64,000 nt of DNA from Dendrolimus kikuchii (lineage: Eukaryota; Arthropoda; Insecta; Lepidoptera; Lasiocampidae), in the NCBI GenBank assembly GCA_019925095.2, contig CM034390.1, positions 3,583,501 to 3,647,500 of the forward strand, read 5' to 3'. Each line of letters starts with the position of its first letter. Position 1 is the stretch's first letter. Made by a program: the position numbers and the translations under genes. Below are positions 1-10,620 of this stretch, in pieces. The notes under the pieces are model-generated. The model was not told the origin of the DNA and ran no database searches. It saw only the letters and a program-made list of their open reading frames with translations.

Positions 1-199
1 AGAAGTGAAACTTCAACGGGCAAGTGGAAAAACAAATGGCAACGGACAAGTGGCAAAGGAATGGCAACAAAATTTCAACTTGAAGTTTTACGGGGAGGTT
101 TTCAAATTGGACAAGTACATTAACAATTTACCCGTAAAACATCAAGTTAAAATTTTGTTGCGATTCGTTTTTCCACTTGTCCGTTGAAGTTTCACTTCT
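1..199. mobile_element. Inverted-repeat element (MITE-like)
   Basis: Terminal inverted repeats of 33 bp lie at 1-33 and 167-199 and match at 32 of 33 positions. The outer end reads AGAAGTGAAACTTC, itself a small palindrome. The interior is non-coding and carries another partial copy of the GGACAAGTGGCAAAG motif. No target duplication can be checked because the window starts at the left end, so the repeat may extend further. The 60-codon open frame across it is a by-product of the repeat. The transposon superfamily is not identified. Confidence 0.7.
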
Positions 200-270
200 A
201 CTATGTGTCCCAGCACACATTTTTTTATTTATTCCCTTTTATAGTGTTTGCTAAAGAATGGCTAAAGAAT

Positions 271-409
271 AAAGACGAGTGTGCATGACAAGAGTTATGA
301 ATGTCAAAGAAGCAAGTGAGGTGTGTAAGAATGGGCCTAAATGGCGCTCTGTTGTTCGTGCCTACCCCGCAAGGGAACTGGCGTGAAGTTATGTATGTAT
401 GTATGTATG
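271..409 (+). mobile_element. RTE-like LINE, 5'-truncated copy 1
   Basis: This is the extreme 3' end of the non-LTR element best seen at 18675-19447: the codons for the C-terminal tail ending in AYPARELA, a stop, then GAAGTT and an ATGT microsatellite tail. It is flanked by a perfect 10-bp target duplication, GCTAAAGAAT, at 261-270 and 410-419. A third copy of that decamer sits at 250-259, so the left flank is tandemly duplicated. Truncation within the last ~140 bp means no function of its own. Confidence 0.85.
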
Positions 410-419
410 CTAAAGAATG

Positions 420-814
420 ATTTTGTTGAATTTTTATCTGAAGATATTGTAATTGTATTTATTATAGGCCACAAATTCGCTTAACATAGGCGAGAGCAAA
501 GTGATACGCGAATTTTGGCCATAAAAAAATCGCAAAGTATAATGTTATTTTAATAAATATTAAATTCTATTAAATCTCTTTTAAAAGCACGTGTAAACTA
601 TAAAGGACCCATAAAATCAAAAACTCTATTTTGTTTCTCTTTAAAAAAATACTATAGCTTTCATTTGCAAACAATTAAAACTATGACATAAACATACATA
701 TTTATATATACGTATGTTTATATATATAATATTACTATGCTTTATGTACTTAATCATGTGTATATAAATCTGTATGTATATTTATATAATAATATTAATA
801 TATAAAATATGTAA
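420..814. other. AT-rich DNA, nothing recognised
   Basis: Low-complexity AT-rich sequence with TATATA-type stretches. I see no coding frame, inverted repeat or family shared with the rest of the window. Confidence 0.5.
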
Positions 815-1014
815 CATTTTTAAAATATTGTGCAGCAAACCCTGCCCTAGCTTTTGTGCCATATTTCTCTCTCCATCCCAAGGTTGTCTGGAAGAGATCG
901 CTGTCAGCGATAACACCGCCATTTGTACCTAATTCTAAGCTGCTTTTGTGTATTATTTCATAAATTTTATTGTACAATAAAGTATATTCTATTCTATGAA
1001 AAAAAAAAAAAAAA
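815..1014 (+). mobile_element. CR1-like LINE 3' UTR with poly(A)
   Basis: Contains GGTTGTCTGGAAGAGATCGC and the stem-loop ATCGCT-GTC-AGCGAT, followed by ACACCGCC, the AATAAA-containing TGTACAATAAAG, a short TTCTA repeat and a run of As at 999-1014. The same block recurs at 16967-17320, 56041-56336 and 61740-62235. Such 3' ends are abundant in Lepidoptera and I associate them with CR1/Zenon-type LINEs; the clade name is from memory of the family, not from a search. Confidence 0.7.
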
Positions 1015-1437
1015 CTACAACACTTGTAGGCCCATTATTAAATTATTCCACAAATCTTGAGGCATGTAATTGACTCGACCGAAGTGTAAATAAAATACAT
1101 TACCAAAAGTAATAAGTGTAAAATTGGTATCTACATTTTTCTCATTGGCAACAATGAAATTTGCATATCTATTAGGCAGTAGACGGACCGAACAATTGCC
1201 CGTACGAAATCTCTAATGAATAGTTCTGGTATATTCTATTATATTGAATACCTAAAGGATTTTAAGAGCATGAATTTGTCACGGCCGCTGAATAAGGTCA
1301 ATTGTTCAATTTACGCTAGCGTAGAATCATCAATTCGAAATATATATGTATTAATCTATACCAAAGTAATTAAAGTGCCGGACTGTGATTACTAATTTAA
1401 ATACCAAAATTGATCAAAAAACTGCTATTTGTACACA
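1015..1437. other. Nothing recognised
   Basis: Unique-looking AT-rich sequence between two retroposon scraps; no supported gene or repeat. Confidence 0.45.
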
Positions 1438-1505
1438 TGCGCGGCGGGTATACTGTTGGTTCCTCAATAGTGGGACGTTTATGGGCTCTTATTTATATTT
1501 TAATA
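1438..1505 (+). mobile_element. Family V SINE, 3' fragment
   Basis: Resembles the 3' part of the tRNA-type SINE at 12906-13217 (GGCGGGTATACTGT ... AGTGGGAC ... TGGGCT then an AT-rich end). The promoter half is missing. Confidence 0.5.
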
Positions 1506-1814
1506 ATAAAATAGCGTTTTTAGTTTTTTTTTCTGTTAGTCTGAAAATTTGTTTAATAATTCCTATCCTATTAATTGTTAAAAAAATCTGTTAGAATTCA
1601 GACCATAAGTACGTAACGGGCTCTCTAGATTAACTCTCAGCTAAATTTCTAGCTGAGAATTAACTGAGTTTTTATGAAAAATCGTCTATAACACTGTGAT
1701 AATTACGTTGTTAACTAATAGTCTACATAGCGTATGGCGAGGATTTTGCAATTTCGAACTGAGTATCTGCTATTGTACAATGCATACGATTATATTCTTA
1801 CGTGTAAAATATCT

Positions 1815-1995
1815 TGGTGAGTCCTTGGTGGCCACCGTACGACAGCAGTTGACATATCAGCAGAGCCGCAAGCAGCGCCCGCGGCGGAGACATCCTGCAA
1901 CCGCCGCCGGCGCATTGGCGACGCACCGATACGCCTATCCCGACACTGCGCCCAACCTCACCGGGACAGGCGTGCCCCTCAACACTTCAACTACC
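1815..1995. other. Unexplained GC-rich patch
   Basis: A sharply GC-rich stretch of about 180 bp in AT-rich DNA, with GCGCCCGCGGCGG and CCGCCGCCGGCGC blocks. A frame open from 1696 to 2010 crosses it and gives an Arg/Ala/Thr-rich peptide with no motif I know. A GGTGAGT at 1813-1819 could pass for a splice donor, but nothing else supports an exon. It runs directly into the tandem array that follows. Confidence 0.4.
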
Positions 1996-2125
1996 TCAAT
2001 TCGACACTAGTGCGATGTCAATCCAACACTTGTATTTCACCAATCTGACACTTGTACTTCGTCAATACGACACTTGTACGACGTCAATCTGACACTTGAA
2101 CAATGTCAATCCCGCACTTGCACGA
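1993..2125. repeat. Degenerate ~22-bp minisatellite
   Basis: Six to seven diverged units of about 20-24 bp with the core TCAATYYGACACTTGTACGA follow one another. Unit length varies slightly, so the array is old or assembled by imperfect slippage. It abuts the GC-rich patch on its left. Confidence 0.7.
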
Positions 2126-2129
2126 CGAT

Positions 2130-5100
2130 AATTCGACACAACAGCGATACCTGTCAGACACGATACTATTCCGAAACTAGTGTTGTGAAACTATGCACAA
2201 CTACACTTAGGGATGTACCGCAAATAATTATCGTGTATGCAATTTGTTACAAATCTTGTCATATACATGACATCAGCTGCATTTTATACTATTATACTTT
2301 TCATGTATCCTTGGAGATCTTGAAGACACTTCATCCGTCAACAGATAATGCAAATACTTCACTGTTTATTTTAATCGAGGATAGTTCTTTTTGACATTAC
2401 ACAACTTGAGATACGGCCGCCAATGAGTATAGATTTGCTTCAAGTCCTTCTCGATGTGTCGTGCTTTCGAAACCATTTGCGTCTATTGCTTTTTTAATTT
2501 TCTTGTGCAAACTTAATAACAAAATATTTCAACAGAATTTAAAGTAATATATTTTTAATCTGTTGCTTTAAAAATCACTACAATAAATTTAGTGTAACCA
2601 CTTGATTAAACAGCATAACAAAATGATAGAGAAAGCAAATTTATAGGTATAAAATATTATGGGCGCCTAAATCATTGTGCACTAGACGTTTCACATTAAC
2701 TGTATTCATTGCATTAAATCTAAGTACTTAATAATTACATTTATTAATGTAATTTATTTATCAAATGATTTGAGTCACAACAAGTCCTGTCAGTAGATTT
2801 CACAATCGCATTGGAAAACAGCACGGTATATTGCAAACAGGTACCTACTGTATTGTACTCAAATGTATTTTAGACCGTTACTGGTAGTGGTTTATTACTT
2901 GACTATAGAAATTAATTATTTTGATTCTATATTTATTAATTTACTCTTGTGTAATTGAACTTTAGAGCTGATTATAGAGGCACCCATATCAGAGGTGTTA
3001 AAATAACTACTTTCGCAAATATCTATTAAGAATATGACAAGTTTTAAAATAACGTGGAGCCTTATACTTCTTGCAACTACTTGTAGGCTAGGCTTGTATT
3101 TAGTGTGACTTATATCTTTCTAGGCACATGTCAGCGATTCTCTAATGCGACTGATCTAAGGCCCCAGAACGAATAACGCAAAATTTGTTTTGTGAAATTT
3201 ACTTCACAGGCAATCAAATCCAGTGAACCGAGTTGCTAACACTCGTAGCACCACTATACTAAGAAAGTAGCCTTAAAATAAAAACAAAACTATTGCCTAT
3301 TAGACACTTATAAAGCAAAGTGAAATCATGGGCGAAACTTTCATTATTCATTTTAATTGGCGACCAACAAAAGAAGTCATCGGTAATCAAATACGAACAA
3401 AATGTTTCCAAAACGTGTGTGCAAAACATCAATTAAATTATCAATATTAATTAAATCACACTGCTAAAGGATTCAAGGCGACATCCATACTCATGTAGTT
3501 ACTCAAACCAACCAACCTTGCCTATCAATAACGCGACGAGTGACCTATAATAAGTAACGTGCACTAGTTATTCGCCTGCCAACAGTTCGCATGAATCGCG
3601 AATTAAAGTGACCTATATTTTGTTGACACGTGGAAGTTTGTGTTCTCTGGAGTTAGGTGGACCAACTTGGCGTTGTTCAGCAGGACCAAATCGAAATAAA
3701 GAAAATTGCAAATGGTAACAAGCTTTCTCACTTTACACGCACAGTGGGACAATCAGGCAATTTCTCCCTTACCAACATTAAAAAATAAAATTTAATTTAT
3801 ATTATTTATTGCTGGCAATTTCAACATCAATTTAATTTTTGTAATAATAAGATCTAAATTTGACTTGCATTCTTTATCTCCAGAAAGACGCATGAGACGT
3901 GTTTGTAATTGTTAAACAATATATATTTTTAGGGTATAATGAATGTTAGGGAAGTAATTATCAAAAGTAGACGATTACGCGTGGTATGTGTAGTTATGCG
4001 TTCCCTTAGTTTGCGCCTCTCTAGTTCCTACATCAGTTTGCGCCTCCTAGGTCTTTGCACCTGCGTGCTATGCAGCTCTTGCACCCCTAGGTAAAGATGG
4101 CCCTGACTCTCTAAGCAATAGACCTCCAACGACAGACACGCGTCATATTACTGTGAAAGTTTGTATCATTGTTCGTTGGTTCACGACTTATTGTTTTGCC
4201 TAAAATATTTTTATTCAAACTAAGTTCTGCTGGAGAATATTTTTGAAGGTCAAAAATGTAGGATAGTAAATAAATAATTTGCCAATCCTCAAACACGTAT
4301 ATTACAATAAGGTAAAAGAAAAATTACAATTCTCCCTTGACAATCTATTCATAAATAACCCGTCGTTACAAAACCACCATCCTACATACATACAATTTAA
4401 AAATGAAGTATACTTCCTATTCTATGTACAGCGCTTTGCAACGTGTATTTGTTGTTTAGGCAGTAGAAGCGGCAAGAAACACCCCTGCTACACGTCGAGT
4501 TGAAAGTTCTTTTACTTCATATTTGTCTATCCCAGGCTCTTTTTATAAAGTACATAAGTATGTTATACAATTCTTGCCTACTAATTGCACTTGCAGAAAT
4601 CGTCATTTTTGGAGTTTTCATTTTTAGCAGAAATGATATAACCCTAAGGCGCTAATCTATACGTAAAGCTTGTTTTTTTTTTAAATACACTAAAAAGTTA
4701 CATAACAGGGACATCTTGTTTGGGTATCTAACAAAATGTTTACCGCGTTTTTCTCCAAACTGCCATTTGCTACTGCGTTTGCTATAAGCAAAGCGGGATT
4801 AATTTTAGAAGAATTATGATCTCTCTGTTGCATGCCATTAAAATGAAATTACAACGAAGGTGACACATGTCCTGAGTCACTTCTGTTCTGCTCCGATCTA
4901 AAACTTGATAAATCGACTGCACACGGAGAAGTTATCAGTGTATCTGGTGCATTACTGTTCAAAGCGTTGACGCCTGTTGAACTTTATTTATCTAAGTCAA
5001 GCACCAAAGTTATCTGAGCCGGCTTGCGGCCGATAAATGCAAATGGACTTTCTAAATTAAAAATGCGATAACAACATCAATGTCAGCTGATAAATATAGA

Positions 5101-5603
5101 AAGAATTGAATTCATTAAATGTTACATGCCGATAAACATGTTTGTATTTGAATATTAATGAAACAACTATTGTTTTAATGTTGCAAAATGGCTGAACTTG
5201 TTCTGTTCTTATTGCTCTCGTAACACGTTATGCTGCGTCCACATCTGTGTCATTTGAATCAATCTAATCATCATTATGCATTAATGATGTAACAATTTGG
5301 ATTAAAAATGTACCCTATCATTTGCAACGACATCAAGATACGACCCGTTTTGTCCTTACTTTAATGGCCGGTTTTTATAACTTTCTATGCTACTATACAT
5401 TTACTTGCCTTACCATAAGTAGAAATAACTATCCTAATGTCTAATCTAGCTAAAAAGATTGATTATTACAAAAAATCTTACAATTTGAAATTAAAGCGTA
5501 GAACAGTTGAGACACAACATTAAAATCTTCAAGTAAATGAATCTGCATAAGTCGAAACTGCAGGTACAACGTCACAACCGGAAATTGAAGTAACAATACC
5601 CTA
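2130..5603. other. Long stretch without recognisable genes
   Basis: About 3.5 kb of AT-rich DNA. No frame longer than ~75 codons is open and none shows a protein motif. A small perfect hairpin lies at 2733-2754 (9-bp arms AATTACATT/AATGTAATT). Otherwise I see no inverted repeats, target duplications or window families, making this the quietest long stretch of the left half. Confidence 0.5.
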
Positions 5604-5952
5604 TCTATAATATTATAAAATTCTAAACATGCCGTGTCTGTACATTGAAGCTATAAAAACAAAACAACTGGAATAGTCTATACAAACGATGGAGAACACG
5701 ATGCATTTTTTTTAGATTTTTCGTCTGTTTATCAGTTTATTTGTTGGGGATTCACGTAAAAACTACTGGGCTGATTTCGATGCGGTTTTCGCTGATCGAT
5801 AGCAATTTCTTAGACTTAAAGTCTGCGCTACATTTTATTTTGGGAATACCGCGGGAAATTTTTTAGAAATGATTTTTCTGCGATACTTTGTGTCCCGGGA
5901 ATCCCACGGGAATTTCAAGTCAAGCGTGGATAATGTCGCGGGCATATCCTAG
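5604..5952 (+). mobile_element. Non-autonomous Helitron-like element
   Basis: Begins TCTATAATATTATAAAATTC directly after an A and ends CGGGCATATCCTAG before a T, the expected TC...CTRR ends of a Helitron between A and T without target duplication. The interior has the phrase ACGTAAAAACTACTGGGC plus a CGATTTCGATG motif shared with other copies in the window. Close relatives are 15340-16047 (+) and 53050-53540 (-). No coding capacity. Class assignment rests on termini and insertion mode. Confidence 0.65.
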
Positions 5953-6464
5953 TATAGTATAATAAAACAGTAAAATTGTGTACAGAAAGTATAAACAACA
6001 ACAACTCAGAGAATTCAGGAGTGAATGACTCGCACGTTGTGTAAATGTGTGTGTACGTTGAAATTTGATATAACCTGTATGGAGCTTATGTGAAATTTTA
6101 ACCAATAATATGGCGAATGAATGCGTAGTAATATATAGGACCCGGGAAAGATACGAAACATCACAACGCAAAGATTACACTTCCATATCAGATCATCCAA
6201 ATGATATACATAATTATCTATACCAAACGTTTGAATGGCAGTACGCAATAATGTAACGCAACGATTATATTTGTTATCAGACAGATCAAACGTGGACAAA
6301 TTATTCAAATGGCAGCTCTTCAATTTTCTCTTTCAGTTTGTTCGTTCGAGTGTAACGTTAAAAATGAATACGATCTCGACGTATCTTTGACAGCTTTTAA
6401 CAAGTAAAAGACATTCTTAGCGATATAATCCATATTTATATTTGAGATATTCATATTTGCGTCA
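5953..6464. other. Nothing recognised
   Basis: AT-rich DNA with two overlapping minus-strand frames of 83 and 102 codons that show no motif or codon bias; treated as chance. Confidence 0.45.
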
Positions 6465-6530
6465 GTTTTGAAGTGAAACTTCTTTAGAGTCGTTGTGATT
6501 TGAAACTTGATGGAACGGTAAAAGGCGACA
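6465..6530 (+). repeat. Family L fragment
   Basis: GAAGTGAAACTTCTTTAGA followed by GTCGTTGTGATTTG matches the reverse complement of 60355-60415. The GAAGTGAAACTTC palindrome also occurs at the end of the element at 1-199 and near 59586, suggesting a shared terminal motif. Confidence 0.45.
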
Positions 6531-7391
6531 CTAAAAACGTAAATCTATAGGAGTCTATACGAGTTTTACATTGTGCAGCACAGATTAGAGCAATAAGACC
6601 GATGATTAAATATAGATCAAATTTGGCCCGAAATAAAACTAATAAAAATATTTTTTAGACTAAAACAGTGAAAAATTTGATATTATAGAAGAAGAGGATG
6701 TAGGCTAAAGGAATTATAATATTTATATGAATAAAAGTGAGAGTAGAATTATCTGTGAGTATATACACTGAAGTTTTTGATACTTCCGCAACTTCTAGGC
6801 AAAGGTGCATGCACTACAGTAACATTCTTTGTCCAGTAAGATCGGTTGGATTAAATCTTTTGGATGTTATGAAAATATGCGGTAAATTTTTAATCCTTAC
6901 TTTTTCTTCTCTTATTTCTGAGGTGTTTGCAAAAATTATTTCTAAACTAGAAAATATATTTCCCTATTCGATAACATCTTTAAATGTCACTATACTCTTC
7001 CTTATATACATACATCTTTAACTATCTAGTGATAAAATATTACGCATAAATACATAAAACTGTTGCTCCAGTTATTCCATGAGATAATATACCGGATATA
7101 AATGATATTGTGCTAGAACATTATTGAATAATTATACATTTTCTAATTTGCACCATTAGTCTGACCGGTTCAGTACGATAGACATGATAATAGATATTGA
7201 TTGTAATAATCGTAAAGTCTATAAAGTAAGCCTTTGACAAATTGATATTTGCTTAAGACCTAACAATTCTCGTCGTTAAATGGAACTAATAGATTCTCCA
7301 AATAATTGTCCCAGACTCATGCTAAAAACAACTTACCTAAATTGTTTTTCAGATCAGTGAATACTATTTTTATTACTAGGATTCCGTCGCC
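6531..7391. other. Nothing recognised
   Basis: AT-rich DNA. A 94-codon plus-strand frame at 6737-7021 is hydrophobic and motif-free, and I do not call it. Confidence 0.45.
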
Positions 7392-7500
7392 TGATAGGGT
7401 GACACGAATCACCTATACATATTTGCAACTTCAGAGGTGATAGGGTAATACGAATCGCCTATATATATTTGCAACTCCAAAGGTGATAGGGTGATACGAA
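7392..7500. repeat. 46-bp tandem repeat, 2.4 copies
   Basis: The phrase TGATAGGGT recurs at 7392, 7438 and 7484, with ACGAATCRCCTATA and TATTTGCAACT between. Units differ at a few positions. Flanking DNA is unremarkable. Confidence 0.85.
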
Positions 7501-8107
7501 CGTGGTACCAACTTCGGATTTTTCTTGTATTGTTATTAAAGATCCCATATTGTAACGACGTTGGAGAACCTCAGTTGAGTCTATTCTAAATCCTAAAAGT
7601 GCAGAGTTGTTCTTGAAAACAGTTACGTACTCGTACATGGCCGTAGCGGTTTAACGAAGTGACAATGAACAAAGAAGAAAGAAGATTTGAACCGTTTCTC
7701 AAATTCACAAAACACTCCACTATGCAGATAATAGAAAACTCAAAGAGACGTATCTGGATCGTCGACAATGTGACTACGGATTGACTTCAGAGGATCGCGC
7801 TGGTAATCAGGTGCGACTACCCAAAAGCAAGCTATTTTATAAACAGAAAACAGGATAGTATTAGTGATGTACAAGACAGACTTACTGATTTTATTTATAA
7901 ATAAGTTCTTCTGCCTAAGGTGTAACTTGACTGGCTTGGTTGTGCTGTAAAACAGCTGTTTAGCTTCTGTACCTCTCAATATCGCGAAGAGACTTTCGGT
8001 TCAGACGCCCAAAACTTACCTAAAGTTAAATTTAGATCGTAGTCAAATGCAAAACCAATATACAAACACGTATAACGTTACCAAATCAAAATCTACTTTC
8101 TTTTATC
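7501..8107. other. Nothing recognised
   Basis: Two short minus-strand frames (60 and 79 codons) are present but carry no motif. No repeats shared with the rest of the window. Confidence 0.45.
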
Positions 8108-8570
8108 CAGTGGCGTAGCTTGCATTAGATGGGCCTTGTATCAAAATGTATTAGGGGGCCCAAACGAAGGGTGAAGTTTTTTTTATAAAAGAAAGAAAAA
8201 ATGATCGAATTAAATTAAAATAATTATATATTGATTATAAGTTATTACTTATACTTAATGCTCCTAGAAGCTAAGTTAACAATTCAAATCAAAGATACAC
8301 TTTTCTCGCCTTTTTTCCGGCAAACTTGTTTATTAAATCATCCATAGCTGAAGACGATTTCAGTTTTTCTTGATTTTCTGCATCTATAGACAAAAATGAC
8401 ATGTCTGATAGTTGTTTCTGTTGGCCAAGTAGTTATTCTTAAAAATGTTATTAACCTATAAAAGATTGTAGATAACATTTTATGAATTTTGCTTACACAC
8501 GTTCGGGGCCCCTATAGCCTGGGGGCCCCGTATCATTGATACGGCTGATACGGCGGTAGCTACGCCCCTG
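8108..8570 (-). mobile_element. Decayed hAT DNA transposon
   Basis: Ends are CAGTGGCGTAGCT and AGCTACGCCCCTG, inverted with one mismatch, typical of hAT elements. Flanks CTTTTATC (8100-8107) and ATTTTATC (8571-8578) are an 8-bp target duplication with one mismatch, the hAT length. At about 8290-8425 the minus strand translates to a remnant containing LSDMSFLSID and then DDLINKFAGKKARKV, which resembles the C-terminal dimerisation end of hAT transposases. The element is an internally deleted, dead copy. GGGGCCCC runs near the right end are part of the sub-terminal region. Confidence 0.85.
8290..8425 (-). pseudogene. hAT transposase C-terminal remnant
   Basis: A minus-strand frame inside the hAT copy gives a short peptide with LSIDAENQEKLKSSS followed by INKFAGKKARK. 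In the hAT family this is the end of the C-terminal dimerisation domain; the catalytic DDE core is absent. No start codon or promoter is visible, so it is a fossil. Confidence 0.65.
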
Positions 8571-8690
8571 ATTTTATCGTGGTTGTCTTACGCATTAGTT
8601 ACATTCAACGCTTTTCCCTTTCTAACGTTATCGTAATTTCATTCAGTAATATCATAGGTATTGATACTTTTAATTTGAATATATACAAAA

Positions 8691-8897
8691 CTAGCTGTCC
8701 CGGCAGACGTTGTTCTGCCCTGAAGAAATAAAATTTAGAACCCGATTGCAGCGCCACCTACCGGGTCCAATTGCGAATCAAAACCATCCTCGAACCCACT
8801 TGAACACACACAAAAAATTCATTCAAATCGGTCCAGCCGTTTAGGGGGAGTTCACTGTCAACACGCGTACAGAAGAATTATATAAGTATATATAAGA
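8691..8897 (-). mobile_element. Helitron-like element (CTAGCTGTCCCGG type)
   Basis: Read on the minus strand it ends with a GGCAGA...TCTGCC hairpin, then GGGACAG and CTAG before T. The body contains the GGACCGATTTG phrase and a 5' end rich in TATATA. A relative is 40491-40817. Its 5' end abuts RTE-like copy 2, so the exact border is uncertain by a few bases. Confidence 0.65.
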
Positions 8898-8898
8898 T

Positions 8899-9081
8899 CA
8901 AATTGATCGTGTACTAGCAAAAGGTGATGTCAGGAGCCTTAAGAACAGACGAGCGTGCATGACAAGAGTTATGAATGTCAAAGAAGCAAGTGAGGTGTGT
9001 AAGAATAAGTCTAAATGGCGCTCTGTTGTTCGTGCCTACCCCGCAAGGGAACTGGCGTGAAGTTATGTATGTATGTATGTA
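8899..9081 (+). mobile_element. RTE-like LINE, 5'-truncated copy 2
   Basis: Starts in the conserved DQIDRVL codons and runs through AYPARELA, the stop and an ATGT tail. It directly follows the 5' end of the Helitron-like copy, as if inserted at its edge. TATAAGA/TATAAAGA flanks are a weak duplication candidate. Confidence 0.8.
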
Positions 9082-9397
9082 TAAAGATAATCTTTCATTA
9101 TAGCAACGTTCTTACAATTAACGATTACTTGTTCATAGTTACAATTAAAAACTGTTCAATTTAGAAACAAACCATTCGTTAAGTGATATAATTGAATGCC
9201 TTTTGACACAATAACAGCTTCCACGTGTTGTGACGTCATATTTATCGACCAATGTATTTATTAATGATTGTCGGATGACGCAAAATGACGAGATATGTTA
9301 TGTAATGTTGCGACCATATGAGCATCATTTTAGTCGCTCTCACACTATATTTTTCTTCATGGTCAACACGTGGTAATTATAGCTGTAACAATATGCA
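9082..9397. other. Nothing recognised
   Basis: AT-rich sequence with no supported gene, repeat or inverted repeat. Confidence 0.4.
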
Positions 9398-9505
9398 TAT
9401 TAGGTTAGGAAAACTGCCTAAGCGGTGAATGTTTCTCGGCCAGGCTTCGAATCCACGTCACTTGAATAAGAACTGGGTGCCCTAGCCATTGAACCACCAT
9501 GATTT
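9398..9505 (-). mobile_element. tRNA-type SINE head, fragment
   Basis: On the minus strand TGGTTCAATGGCTAGGGCAC resembles a Pol III A-box region and GGATTCGAAGCCTGG a B box, spaced as in the family V SINE. The body and tail are absent. It is too altered and too short to be a tRNA gene. Confidence 0.5.
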
Positions 9506-9539
9506 AATTTTATGCATAGCTTTTTATATTGTATAGCGG

Positions 9540-9710
9540 CCTACTCCGGTTACGCACGGGTATTTAATTTAAAAAATCAAAATGATTTTTTTTTTTATAA
9601 TATCATATAGCCTATGTCAGTTCCAGTATATGGTATGGTATGGTTCAGTAGTTTCGGAGCCTATTCAATGCAAACAAACAAATCTTTCCTCTTTATAATG
9701 TGAGTATAGA
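9540..9710 (-). mobile_element. Helitron-like element, diverged
   Basis: Minus-strand 5' end TCTATACTCACATTATAAAG follows an A, then AGGAAAGATTTGTTTG, a widespread insect repeat head also at 35654 and 55490. The 3' end lacks a clean CTAG, so the copy is decayed or truncated. Confidence 0.5.
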
Positions 9711-9999
9711 TGGGTTCGCGTTTGTCGTCGCACGCCTTGTCTAAGATGGAGTACGCTTATCTAGAAGATAACTATTCACGCGAGACTTGAAGGCACTTAA
9801 ATTGCAAGTTTCAGATAAAACAGATGACGGCAAGAAGTTCCACCTCCACAGCGTAACGCATTAGAATAATGGAAGCAAGTCGCTTCGTCCGCTTGGTTGA
9901 TATTTCCGCCATATATATCGGTGGTATGAGCACGTACATCTGCTTTTCCATGTAATAAAAGAACTCAGCCAGGTATATATATATATATTCCTTCAAATA

Positions 10000-10266
10000 T
10001 CTCTATATATTAATACGTGAAGCAAAAACTTTGTACCCCTTCTTACGAAAATTGCGCGGACGGAAGCGACGAATGCGAATATTTTTTTAAAATTATGCAT
10101 AAAAAATACATTAAATCAATAAAAAGAACATTACACACACTACCATGCATTTGACACACACACGCATATATACTCTTTTGTTTATTGTTGCCTTGGCGAA
10201 ATCTGTGATAATAGAAGTATAGTCTTTGACATAAATTATTATGTTTGAATTTCGACAACTTACTAG
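10000..10266 (+). mobile_element. Family J Helitron-like element
   Basis: 5' end TCTCTATATATTAATACGTG after an A, then ACTTTGTACC and a GAAAATTGCGCGGA motif; 3' end near ...CTTACTAG. It has a CACACAC block and CTCTTTTGTTTATT shared with 24403-24729 and 33802-34690. Relative to those it lacks an internal segment of ~40 bp. Non-coding. Confidence 0.6.
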
Positions 10267-10620
10267 AGTCTATATTGAATTTCTAAGTAAATGTTTAATG
10301 AAATAGTCATCGATCAAAAGTTTTCAAACACAATGTGTTACTTTATTTTGCCTGTCTGTCACTGTTATTATTAAAATGAAATATTTGAGCTTATTGCACG
10401 CTTATTGAGTTACAGGTAATCCTATACTAACTGATACATAATAAAAACCAATGTAATGCAAAAAAATTATATCATAAACATTACGACACGTTATTTCAGA
10501 ACGAATATCTTTACGACAACGCGGAACCGCATACGACACCTACATAAACGTATAGAAGGCATACGACACTTACATGTCATTTTAAATGGAGTTTCAAGAA
10601 CTGATTCATGTTGTAATGGG
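10267..10620. other. Unassigned, upstream of Jockey-like LINE
   Basis: A frame open from 10456 runs into the LINE but its first ~55 residues match nothing I know. It could be a diverged LINE part or unrelated DNA. Confidence 0.4.

Noticed and set aside
5..187. 60-codon protein at the window start
   Set aside because: Spans the inverted repeats of the MITE-like element; Lys/Asn/Gln-rich with no motif.
1696..2010. 104-codon gene
   Set aside because: The frame only stays open because of the GC-rich patch; the N-terminal half is AT-rich noise and no domain is visible.
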